From contig DDYB01000017.1 in assembly GCA_002347265.1 (NCBI GenBank), positions 111,078 to 175,077 on the forward strand: a stretch of 64,000 nucleotides of DNA, in the 5' to 3' direction. Of this stretch, positions 55,080 to 62,662 are shown piece by piece. Origin of the DNA: Desulfobacteraceae bacterium UBA2245. Its GTDB lineage: Bacteria > Desulfobacterota > Desulfobacteria > Desulfobacterales > UBA2245. The translations under genes and the position numbers were made by a program. The number at the start of each line of letters is the position of its first letter. The stretch's first letter is position 1. The notes beneath the pieces are model-generated. The model was given only the letters and a program-made list of their open reading frames with translations, did no database searches and was not told the origin of the DNA.

Positions 55080-56147
55080 ATGAACGGGCAAGGAAATACT
55101 TTTGAACTTCCCAAAAATATTGATCGCTATTTAGCAACCCTTTCGAAATACTATGGGAAGGAAGGCCAAAAACAATTACAGGAAATTATTGTTAATTCAC
55201 ATGCTAAAGTTCACGCTGGATGGAGCTCTGACAATTGGAATGGTGGCACCTATGGTCATGCATTATATTTGGCCATTCCTGAATCAATTTATTTGAGCAC
55301 CGTAAATGATAAAGCGGAACTACAAGAGGAAATCCGTCAGGGGCTTAACAAAATTCATGATATACAAAATGAATTTATCGAAGAAGTATTTTTCGAAATG
55401 GAGGTTCCTGCTGACCATGATTGGCGTAAGGATTCAGGCCTTCTCATAACACATAATAGAATCATACCAGACCCAGTGGCTAACCGGATTTGGGATAAGG
55501 ATTGCTTTCGCGTATTTATTAGCCACAAAACAGAAGTAAAAAAAGAGACTTCTGGACTGAAGGAAAAATTAAAACTTTACGGTATTTCGTGCTTTGTGGC
55601 ACATGAAGATATCCACCCTACCAAAGAATGGCAGAATGAGATCGAAAATGCGCTGCATACTATGGATACGTTTGTTGCATTATTAACAGATGGATTTCAT
55701 GATAGCCTTTGGACTGACCAAGAAGTTGGATTTGCATTTGGCCGAGGTGTGCCAATAATTTCGGTAAAATTAGGTAAAGACCCGTATGGTTTTATTGGTA
55801 AATTTCAAGCATTATCATGTACTTGGGAAACAGCCCCTGCTGAAATAGCAAAAATTCTGATAAAAAAAGATCCGATGCTCAATGCGTACATAAATGCAGT
55901 TCAAAACTGTCAAAGCTATGATGGCGGTAACAAGTTGGCTGAGATATTGCCTTTTATAGAAAAATTATCAGATAGCCAAATTGATAATTTAATAACTGCA
56001 TTTAATGAGAATAGTCAAGTGCGCGATAGTTATGGTTTCAATGGAAAAAATCCTCGATATTATGGTGATGGATTATTGCATAATTTGAGACGAATAACGA
56101 ATATTAATTACAAGCTATCTTCTCGGAACAAAATCGAGAAAGTATAG
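55080..56147 (+). CDS. TIR-domain protein (cassette 1), candidate anti-phage NADase
   Basis: 355 residues. Centre (about 143-245): TIR domain DCFRVFISHKTEVKK, GISCFVAHEDIHPTKEWQNEIENAL, FVALLTDGFHDSLW (TIR strands), with E187 or E189 as the likely catalytic Glu, then VGFAFGRGVPIISVKLG. The N-terminal ~140 residues (GTYGHALYLAIPESIYL region) and the C-terminal ~100 residues are not recognised and may sense infection. Bacterial TIR enzymes often break down NAD+ or make cyclic-ADP-ribose signals in defence. The gene is AT-rich relative to the host genes, a sign of capture. Confidence 0.88.
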   Translation: MNGQGNTFELPKNIDRYLATLSKYYGKEGQKQLQEIIVNSHAKVHAGWSSDNWNGGTYGHALYLAIPESIYLSTVNDKAELQEEIRQGLNKIHDIQNEFIEEVFFEMEVPADHDWRKDSGLLITHNRIIPDPVANRIWDKDCFRVFISHKTEVKKETSGLKEKLKLYGISCFVAHEDIHPTKEWQNEIENALHTMDTFVALLTDGFHDSLWTDQEVGFAFGRGVPIISVKLGKDPYGFIGKFQALSCTWETAPAEIAKILIKKDPMLNAYINAVQNCQSYDGGNKLAEILPFIEKLSDSQIDNLITAFNENSQVRDSYGFNGKNPRYYGDGLLHNLRRITNINYKLSSRNKIEKV

Positions 56148-56204
56148 ATTAGGCTAATCAATCTATTTACTTTTACACTATTATTTTGAAAACTAAAAAT
56201 AAAT

Positions 56205-56261
56205 ACCTAACCATGCGAATCCAGCCGACGCAAAAAGCGCGGCTGATTTGCGGTGTTATGT
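56205..56261 (+). other. attC site 1
   Basis: ACCTAAC (56205-56211) and GTTATGT (56255-56261) are the outer core sites. The inner hairpin AATCCAGCCGACGC / GCGCGGCTGATT includes extrahelical bases, as in functional attC. It ends the TIR cassette. Confidence 0.85.
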
Positions 56262-56280
56262 GATCAGAAGGGTATGGCGT

Positions 56281-56661
56281 ATGGCTATTTTGAAATCAAT
56301 TGGCACAGGTATTCTTTCTCTTATTGTTGGTAATTTGGTAGCGTTGATTTTATCATTGATTGTTGGTGTCGCAGTTGATCCAATTGCTGAAAAATTTTTA
56401 TCGGAACCTAATCTTAAGAAATTTCGACATATATGGAGTTATGCCTGGGTTGGATTTACAGTCGGTATGATAAATTCATCATTAATATTCTTTTGGAAAA
56501 TGAACGGCTGGATAGTGACAATAATTTTTATAATTTATCTGGTTTTCTTTATGGGAAAATACGGCGATAGTTTTGTATTCAATGTGCTTTGTGCCGGAGA
56601 CGAGATTCAATTCAAAAAATTATCCGCACGAAAGAGGTCATTACTTTTATTTCACATATAA
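56281..56661 (+). CDS. Small membrane protein, cassette 2, unrecognised
   Basis: 126 residues with three predicted TM helices (ILSLIVGNLVALILSLIVGV; WSYAWVGFTVGMINSSLIFF; IVTIIFIIYLVFFMG) and short polar ends. The start is ATG 56281 with AGAAGGG 7 bases upstream. It is AT-rich and belongs to the same cassette as the next gene, since no attC lies between them. Function unknown; a membrane effector or toxin-like role would fit a defence cassette but is not shown. Confidence 0.7.
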   Translation: MAILKSIGTGILSLIVGNLVALILSLIVGVAVDPIAEKFLSEPNLKKFRHIWSYAWVGFTVGMINSSLIFFWKMNGWIVTIIFIIYLVFFMGKYGDSFVFNVLCAGDEIQFKKLSARKRSLLLFHI

Positions 56662-56737
56662 TCGGGCTTTTTGGGCTATGGACAATTTTCATCAAGTATA
56701 TCTGACGCCCTGTCAAGTATATTAAGGGTATGCCATT

Positions 56738-57259
56738 ATGTCTGAAGGATTTACTGCTATTATTGGAGTAATTGTCGGATTTTTACTAAATGAGGCTTCT
56801 AAACTTTTTAAAGATTGTCGCTTATCAAAAAAGCTGAAAAAGGCATTAGAAGACGAATTAAACACAAATCTTTACCAACTTGACCAGAAAATAGACATTG
56901 CAAATCAAATGGTAAATGCGCTTCACCAAGAAAATATTTTGCCGGGAATCAGTGTGCCTTTTGCCTCTTCAGTTTACGATCATCATTTCCCATCGGTACT
57001 TAAAGACCTTAATCCGATACAGAGAGATAATGTTCGTCATATCTATTCCAACTTATCGGTACTTGATAAGGTCCTTTTTTCTTTTGAAAGTTCATACAAA
57101 GAGGATCTTCAGCAAGGGATTTTTCCTGATACTAATGCAGCATATATAGCAAAATTAAAAGATGTTATAGAGAACTATAAAGTGCTGAAAGACCTTATTA
57201 AAAACTACTTGGATAATACTCCAAAAGATATCTATTATCGACGAAAAGGAATCACATAA
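56738..57259 (+). CDS. Membrane-anchored protein, second gene of cassette 2
   Basis: 173 residues: one N-terminal TM helix (FTAIIGVIVGFLLNEAS), then a helical cytoplasmic part rich in Lys, Leu and Asp. No known family. AAGGG lies 9 bases before the ATG. The stop codon is inside the R'' core of attC2, typical of integron cassettes. With the gene at 56281 it may form a two-protein membrane system. Confidence 0.7.
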   Translation: MSEGFTAIIGVIVGFLLNEASKLFKDCRLSKKLKKALEDELNTNLYQLDQKIDIANQMVNALHQENILPGISVPFASSVYDHHFPSVLKDLNPIQRDNVRHIYSNLSVLDKVLFSFESSYKEDLQQGIFPDTNAAYIAKLKDVIENYKVLKDLIKNYLDNTPKDIYYRRKGIT

Positions 57260-57315
57260 CAACGGCATTAAGGGCGACGGCAAAAAGCCGCCGCGCCTTA
57301 TGCCGGGCGTTGGGT
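57254..57315 (+). other. attC site 2
   Basis: R'' ACATAAC (57254-57260) and R' GTTGGGT (57309-57315). Between them CGGCATTAAGG pairs with CCTTATGCCG, with one bulged T, plus an inner GCG/CGC and GGC/GCC stem around AAAAA. Cassette 2 ends here. Confidence 0.9.
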
Positions 57316-57341
57316 TGCACTCATAAAATGGGGAATACTTC

Positions 57342-58094
57342 ATGAATGATCAGGATGTCATAAATGCTTTTGTAGCTTATCTACGGAAAGCTGGTTTCCC
57401 CGGCCTAAAAGTTGATCGGTGGCCCGATAAAGAGAATCGGAAGACCTCGGACATAGATGCGATTGCCGGACGTTTTGCGATAGAGCACACCAGTATTGAC
57501 ACCCTTCCGAATCAGCGCCGAGATTCAGATTGGTTTATACAAGCAGTTGGTGGGATTGAAAAAGAACTCACCGTATTGCCTCCGTTCCGCCTTAATATCA
57601 CTATCGAGTATGACGCCGTGATAAAAGGCCAGGATTGGGCGGCTATTCGCCGAAATCTAAAGGATTGGATAATTAATGAGTCACCACGCATAGATGATGG
57701 GCGAATCGTGCTCGATAATGTTCACGGAGTCCCATTCCGTCTTCGTGTAAGGAAGGCAAGTGACAGGCGTTCAGGGATATTTTTCGCACGATTTGAGCCT
57801 AAGGATGGTACTCTCCCTGCCCGTATTCGGAAACAGTTCGATAGAAAAGCGAAAAAACTCAAAAAATACCATGGCCTGGACAAGACGACGATTCTTCTTA
57901 TTGAAAATGATGACATCGCTCTAATGAACGAAGGGAAAATGCTGGATTCGATCCAAATTGCATACCCGAATGGACTACCGCATGGTGTTGACAACGTCTG
58001 GTATGCTGACACATCCATACCGAATAATATTGAATTCATAGATTTCACCCCTGAGATAGTGGAAGGGAACAACCCAACATCGCAGTTCACCTGA
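57342..58094 (+). CDS. Cassette 3 protein, possible PD-(D/E)xK-like nuclease
   Basis: 250 residues, no family recognised. Near the N-terminus (about 30-52) the run SDIDAIAGRFAIEHTSID has the Asp and Glu spacing of a restriction-endonuclease-like core but without the usual Lys (IEHT). A later KTTILLIENDD is a hydrophobic strand. GGGGAA lies 7 bases upstream. Its last codons are inside attC3. The nuclease reading is weak. Confidence 0.6.
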   Translation: MNDQDVINAFVAYLRKAGFPGLKVDRWPDKENRKTSDIDAIAGRFAIEHTSIDTLPNQRRDSDWFIQAVGGIEKELTVLPPFRLNITIEYDAVIKGQDWAAIRRNLKDWIINESPRIDDGRIVLDNVHGVPFRLRVRKASDRRSGIFFARFEPKDGTLPARIRKQFDRKAKKLKKYHGLDKTTILLIENDDIALMNEGKMLDSIQIAYPNGLPHGVDNVWYADTSIPNNIEFIDFTPEIVEGNNPTSQFT

Positions 58095-58133
58095 CCGCTC
58101 GTACCTCGCGGCTGGTGACTGCGGGCGTTGGGC
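58072..58133 (+). other. attC site 3
   Basis: Perfect core sites: ACCCAAC (58072-58078) and GTTGGGC (58127-58133). CGCAGTTCACC pairs with GGTGACTGCG with a bulged T, and CCGC/GCGG pairs inside. It overlaps the end of the upstream gene. Confidence 0.93.
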
Positions 58134-58152
58134 AGCATAGAAAACGGCACTC

Positions 58153-59400
58153 ATGACCTCATTACAACCAAGTAATCCTGAATCGATAAGTTCCAACAAG
58201 GGCTTTTACCGCAAATTGCCGAAAGGCATTTGGGCGCTTGGATTTGTTTCGATGTTTATGGACAGCTCATCCGAGCTTGTTCACAGCCTCTTGCCGATAT
58301 TCATGGCTACAACGCTCGGTGCATCCATGGTCACCATTGGGATCGTTGAAGGTTTTGCCGAGGCAGCAGCTGCGATCACCAAGGTGTTTTCGGGAGTGAT
58401 TAGCGATTACTTTCAGAAACGAAAGTTTCTGGCTGTGATTGGATACGGTCTGGCTGCCATAACCAAGCCAATATTTCCACTTGCCACATCAATTGGGTGG
58501 GTGTTCGGAGCACGCTTTGTCGACCGCATCGGTAAAGGCATTCGCGGTGCGCCACGTGACGCTCTCGTCGCCGAGATTGCACCAGAGCAGCTTCGGGGTG
58601 CGGCCTACGGTTTGCGCCAGGCGCTCGATTCAGCAGGAGCCTTTGTCGGTCCGCTGCTCGCGGTCGCATTCATGATTTGGTTCGCAAACGACATCAAAGC
58701 CGTGTTGTGGGTAGCGGTCCTACCGGCGTTTATTGCGGTACTCCTGCTGATCGTTGGAGTACGCGAACCCGAATCGTTAGTCCATGCCGCCGCTCATAGA
58801 AATCTCTTGCACTTGAATAATGCCAAACGCTTGAGGCTGCGGTATTGGCTTGTAGTTGCGCTCGGAGCAGTATTTACTCTCGCTCGTTTTAGTGAGGCGT
58901 TTCTGATTCTGCGTGCCCAGGACGTCGGGCTGGCTATCGGCTACGTGCCCGTAATCATGATTGTAATGAATGTTGTCTATTCCATATTTGCGTATCCAGC
59001 AGGCGCGGCGGCTGATCGAATTTCCGCGCGAACGCTTCTATTGATGGGACTTGGGATACTCGTCGTTGCTGATATCGTGTTGGCAATAGCTGCGTCGCCT
59101 GGGATCGCATTGCTTGGCTCGGCTTTCTGGGGCCTGCACATGGCACTGACCCAAGGGTTGCTCTCGAAACTTGTTGCCGATACTGCGCCTGCTGATCTAC
59201 GCGGTACGGCCTTCGGGATTTTTAATCTGGTTAGTGGAGGGGCGTTATTGCTGGCAAGTGTCATTGCAGGGTCATTGTGGAACATGTTCGGCGCCTCGGC
59301 GACATTTATTGCAGGAGCATCGTTCGCGGCTTTCGCGGCAATGGGGTTGCTCCTTTACCGTCCTAATGCGCGGGTTACAGAACACAGTAAAGGAATATGA
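58153..59400 (+). CDS. MFS transporter (cassette 4)
   Basis: 415 residues with about 12 TM helices. Motif A-like and central loops: SDYFQKRKFLAVIG, DRIGKGIRGAPRDALVAE and AYGLRQALDSAGAFVGPLLA. It resembles drug/efflux-type major facilitators. The substrate is unknown; as a captured cassette an efflux or resistance function is likely. Higher GC content than cassettes 1 and 2 implies a different source. Confidence 0.88.
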   Translation: MTSLQPSNPESISSNKGFYRKLPKGIWALGFVSMFMDSSSELVHSLLPIFMATTLGASMVTIGIVEGFAEAAAAITKVFSGVISDYFQKRKFLAVIGYGLAAITKPIFPLATSIGWVFGARFVDRIGKGIRGAPRDALVAEIAPEQLRGAAYGLRQALDSAGAFVGPLLAVAFMIWFANDIKAVLWVAVLPAFIAVLLLIVGVREPESLVHAAAHRNLLHLNNAKRLRLRYWLVVALGAVFTLARFSEAFLILRAQDVGLAIGYVPVIMIVMNVVYSIFAYPAGAAADRISARTLLLMGLGILVVADIVLAIAASPGIALLGSAFWGLHMALTQGLLSKLVADTAPADLRGTAFGIFNLVSGGALLLASVIAGSLWNMFGASATFIAGASFAAFAAMGLLLYRPNARVTEHSKGI

Positions 59401-59408
59401 TCTAGGCT

Positions 59409-59467
59409 GCCCAACCGGCTAATGCAGCCGACACAAAAAGCTGTGCGTCTGATTAGCGACGTTGGAC
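59409..59467 (+). other. attC site 4
   Basis: Perfect core sites GCCCAAC (59409-59415) and GTTGGAC (59461-59467). GGCTAATGCAG pairs with CTGATTAGC with a bulged G. It ends the MFS cassette. Confidence 0.93.
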
Positions 59468-59485
59468 CTGCGAGAGGAGGATTAC

Positions 59486-60739
59486 GTGTACTGGCTGTAC
59501 AAGTGGATCGATGACAACCACATCAAGCGTGCTATTCACATGCGTCAAGTGCTCGCCGACTCCGGCATAAGGCGTTCGCTGCGAAATTGCGCCGAGAGCG
59601 CGCAGCTACAGCCAACGGCCGCGTCGGACGATCTCGACGGGCCGCTTCTTGCGGGTGAAGGGCTCGACCCAGCGGGCATAACGTCCTGCTACCATCCCTC
59701 ATGCGCGGACGCAAGTATCCGTGGGATTGCGATGCGGGTTGCACTCTACTTCGACAGTATTGTACTGGAGGATCCTTTCATCCTTCCCGTCATACACGAC
59801 TGGGAGAGCTTCATGCATCGTGTCGAAGAAGGCCGTTTCGAGGCCTTCATCGAGCTTCTCTTACACTTCCGAGAAATCGGTGCTGAACCATTTCTCTCAT
59901 TCTCACCGAAACCCCATCTGGGCCGCGAGCAGCTACAGGAAATCGCTGACAAACTTGGGCTCGCGTCGCGCTGGAAAGGAGCGAGCACGCTGCTTGACCA
60001 AGCGAGACAGGAATGCGAGGTGAAGCTCACTGAAGATGCAGAACGCGGATGCATACGAGCCGAAGTGAGCCATCCGGACATTGGAGCTGCACTCGTGCAA
60101 CATGTCAGGATGGATGCCGACGAGAGTGCTGATGCGATTCGCGTCGCAGCCATACAGAACTTCCTCGTTTCCATGCTGGGACACCTTTTCGCCGATGTTG
60201 CCGCCAGCCGTAGCACCGGAGCGGCTCTGGGCATGACATCAACGGTACACCAGCGGCTGTTGTCCATCTCTCCAACCCAGAGCCCCGCTGACATTGCATT
60301 CCAGTTGAGACTCCCGGTTCTGGATGGCGTTCCAACGAACGAACTGCTGGCTGTGCGCGGTGAACACGAGGATGAATTCCGACGATTCAAGACAGCCATC
60401 CGACGCGCCATGAAAGAACACCTGATCGCCGGTGCTGCCGGTGTCAATGTTGCTGCCGAGATACAGGCGGACGTTATTGATCCTGAAATTCAGCGTATCT
60501 CTGCGCGCCTCGCCGCAGCTGAGTCCGTCCTGAACAAGAAGACCGCCGTCGGCGTTGGCGTTGGCGCCGTCACTACAACCTGTGGCCTATTGCTCGGGTT
60601 GGGAGCTACCGCCGTAGCTGCCGGGATCGCATCGATGCTGGGCGTTACGGGTGCAGCAGCGGTGAAGCACATCGAGCAAACGGCTGAGGTAGCGCAAAGT
60701 GATGTGTACTACCTTTGGCGATTGGGGCAGGGACACTGA
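59486..60739 (+). CDS. Cassette 5 protein, unrecognised, with C-terminal hydrophobic region
   Basis: 417 residues from GTG 59486, with AGGAGG 5 bases upstream. Most is soluble. A hydrophobic Gly/Ala-rich pair of helices occurs near the end (about 358-395, AVGVGVGAVTTTCGLLLG ... GATAVAAGIASMLG). No known family. GC-rich, unlike cassettes 1 and 2. A pore-forming or membrane-associated role is only suggested by the tail. Confidence 0.65.
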   Translation: MYWLYKWIDDNHIKRAIHMRQVLADSGIRRSLRNCAESAQLQPTAASDDLDGPLLAGEGLDPAGITSCYHPSCADASIRGIAMRVALYFDSIVLEDPFILPVIHDWESFMHRVEEGRFEAFIELLLHFREIGAEPFLSFSPKPHLGREQLQEIADKLGLASRWKGASTLLDQARQECEVKLTEDAERGCIRAEVSHPDIGAALVQHVRMDADESADAIRVAAIQNFLVSMLGHLFADVAASRSTGAALGMTSTVHQRLLSISPTQSPADIAFQLRLPVLDGVPTNELLAVRGEHEDEFRRFKTAIRRAMKEHLIAGAAGVNVAAEIQADVIDPEIQRISARLAAAESVLNKKTAVGVGVGAVTTTCGLLLGLGATAVAAGIASMLGVTGAAAVKHIEQTAEVAQSDVYYLWRLGQGH

Positions 60740-60755
60740 CGATATGGTTCAGAGG

Positions 60756-60775
60756 GTCCAACAAGAGCATCCAGG
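60756..60775 (+). other. Probable truncated attC (cassette 5 end)
   Basis: GTCCAAC (60756-60762) is a perfect R''-type core followed by AAGAGCATCCAGG, but no matching GTTRRRY partner follows within the next 60 bases. The recombination site of cassette 5 looks cut off. Confidence 0.5.
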
Positions 60776-60968
60776 GGCATCTCGGGGACGGGCATTGATA
60801 TATTGACATGAATCATTCCGGGAACATGAGGCCCATGTCTTTTACGATCTTTTTGCCATGATTGACCTTTTGTTTTGAAATGCAAAAGGCTTCACAAAAA
60901 TTTTGCGGCGCTCAGTTCTGCAAAAATAATGCGGATCAAGGCTTCCGCAGCGTCAACTATGGATCACG

Positions 60969-61062
60969 ACCGGAAACATGGAAAAATGATGGCCTGTTTT
61001 TTCAATGTTTATTAAAATAGTATCGGGACGGATGGAATATTTTCCGTTTTATATCGGTGATA
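60969..61062 (+). repeat. Integrase-leader repeat, copy B (end of array)
   Basis: 94 bases, roughly 75-80% identical by eye to copy A at 54919-55011. They share CCGGAAACATGGAAAAAT, the TGGAATATTTTCCG palindrome and the ending GGTGATA, but lack the second arm of the 14-bp palindrome and any GTTRRRY core. No integrase gene is attached. The rest of 60740-61183 has no ORF. Confidence 0.8.
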
Positions 61063-61077
61063 AAGCCCCACGGCTTT

Positions 61078-61137
61078 GCCGAACCATAAAATGCGCAGGA
61101 CGCAAAACAGCGGGCGCCTGAGATTTTCATGTTATTT
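61078..61137 (+). other. Degenerate attC-like site
   Basis: GCCGAAC (61078-61084) and GTTATTT (61131-61137) flank a hairpin in which AAAAT pairs with ATTTT, CAGG with CCTG and CGC with GCG. The flanks follow attC1 closely (AACCAT; GACGCAAAA; TGTTAT). It lies 16 bases past copy B with no gene between. Confidence 0.6.
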
Positions 61138-61183
61138 ATAAGGTGCCCAAACAAATATGGCATCTTTGTGGAGGAGATTAAAA

Positions 61184-61636
61184 ATGAAAGATTCGATCTA
61201 TGAACAACAACATGGCTACTATCTTGATGATCTATCTACAGGAATGGAAGCAGTGTTTGCCAAAACAATAACCGAAGCAGATGTATTGATGTTTGCTGCT
61301 GTTTCCGGTGACACCAATCCACTGCACTTGAACGCCGAGTTTGCGAAACAAACCCGATTTAAGCAACGAATAGTGCATGGCATGCTAACAACCAGTTTAT
61401 GGTCAACACTGGTTGGAACAAAACTGCCCGGTCCAGGCTGCGCCTACATGAGCCAGGAGCTAAAATTCATTAAACCTGTTCATATTGGCGACACGGTAAC
61501 GGCAAAGTTGACGGTAACAGACATTATTGAAGACAAGCAGCAAGTGCTGCTTGCCGCCGAAGCTTTCGTTTGCGATACGCTGGTCGCGAGTGGTCAGACA
61601 AGAGTGTGGGTTCCGCGACGGCAAACAACCGGTTGA
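61184..61636 (+). CDS. MaoC-like (R)-specific enoyl-CoA/ACP hydratase
   Basis: 150-residue hot-dog-fold enzyme with the hydratase motif SGDTNPLHLNAEFA (catalytic D43 and H48) and GMLTTSL. It hydrates trans-2-enoyl thioesters to (R)-3-hydroxyacyl products (PhaJ type). GGAG lies 8 bases before ATG 61184; a further in-frame ATG at 61157 is less likely. It is followed 36 bases later by a KAS III homologue, so the pair probably forms a small fatty-acid-like or polyketide-like unit, recently acquired beside the integron. Confidence 0.88.
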   Translation: MKDSIYEQQHGYYLDDLSTGMEAVFAKTITEADVLMFAAVSGDTNPLHLNAEFAKQTRFKQRIVHGMLTTSLWSTLVGTKLPGPGCAYMSQELKFIKPVHIGDTVTAKLTVTDIIEDKQQVLLAAEAFVCDTLVASGQTRVWVPRRQTTG

Positions 61637-61672
61637 CCTTTTCATGAGAGAAGCCAACTGTGAGGAGAAATC

Positions 61673-62662
61673 ATGAGAAATGCTGTAATCCGGTCCACGG
61701 GTTCATATGCTCCAACTCAGGTCCTGCGGAATTCCTACTTTGATAAACTGCTGGGGGAAGATGTCAGCACTTGGCTGGAAACCAATCTGAGAATAAAAGA
61801 ACGTCGGTGGTGCGGTGAAGAAGAGTCCACAGCCGACCTATGTATTGAGTCTGGCCGAAGAGCTTTGCAAAACGCCGGATTGGAAGCGTCTGATCTAGAC
61901 TTGATCATTATCGGCACCGATACGCCGGAGCACATATCTCCCTCGACAGCATCTGCTGTTCAGTATCGATTGGAAGCAAAAAACGCCGGCGCCTTTGATT
62001 TGAACGCTGCCTGTTCTAGCTTCGTGGCGGGGCTGGACGTGGCAAGCCGATATATCAGATCAAGTACTGAATTCTCGAATATTCTGGTTATTGGCGGCTA
62101 TGCAATGAGCAAGTATTTGGACAAAAGAGACAAGAAAACGGTAACTCTTTTTGCTGATGGAGCGGGGGCCGTGTTGTTGTCTTCGGTTGAGGGCGGGGAT
62201 CGAGGTTTCCTGGGGGCCAAGCAACATACGGAGGGACAGTTTCATGAGTGGATGGGGATCTACGCGGGAGGTACTCATTATCCAATCTCCCAAGAGGCCT
62301 TGACCAGAGGAGATCATTATTTAAAGTTTACCAGAAAGTTTCCTAAAAAAAAGAATGCAGAGACGTGGACAAGGATGATCCTCTCGCTTTGTAACCAACT
62401 CTCCATTGAACCAGACGATGTTGATCACTACTTTATGACCCAGATCAACATCAATAGTATATATGAGACGATGGATAACCTGAACATAGAACGCCATAAG
62501 GCTTACACCATAATGGAAAGGTATGCATACACCGGTGCTGCATGCATACCAATGGCCTTGGACGATGCTGCAAAGAACGGCAAGTTGAAGGAAAATGACC
62601 TAATCTTCTTGATTACCTCAGGAGGAGGCCTATCTTTTGCCGCTGCCGCATTCCGCTATTGA
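61673..62662 (+). CDS. KAS III (FabH)-family protein lacking catalytic His and Asn
   Basis: 329 residues of the beta-ketoacyl-ACP synthase III fold. The nucleophile C114 is intact in LNAACSSFVAG. The usual HQAN His is T256 (FMTQIN) and the GNTSAA Asn is Y286 (AYTGAA), so decarboxylative condensation by the normal triad should fail. Related enzymes with altered triads make esters or act as acyltransferases. GAGGAG lies about 8 bases before the ATG. It is paired with a MaoC hydratase upstream. Confidence 0.85.
   Translation: MRNAVIRSTGSYAPTQVLRNSYFDKLLGEDVSTWLETNLRIKERRWCGEEESTADLCIESGRRALQNAGLEASDLDLIIIGTDTPEHISPSTASAVQYRLEAKNAGAFDLNAACSSFVAGLDVASRYIRSSTEFSNILVIGGYAMSKYLDKRDKKTVTLFADGAGAVLLSSVEGGDRGFLGAKQHTEGQFHEWMGIYAGGTHYPISQEALTRGDHYLKFTRKFPKKKNAETWTRMILSLCNQLSIEPDDVDHYFMTQININSIYETMDNLNIERHKAYTIMERYAYTGAACIPMALDDAAKNGKLKENDLIFLITSGGGLSFAAAAFRY

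Noticed and set aside
56662..56737. A possible attC between the two genes of cassette 2
   Set aside because: I searched for RYYYAAC and GTTRRRY cores with a hairpin and found none, so the two genes were kept in one cassette.
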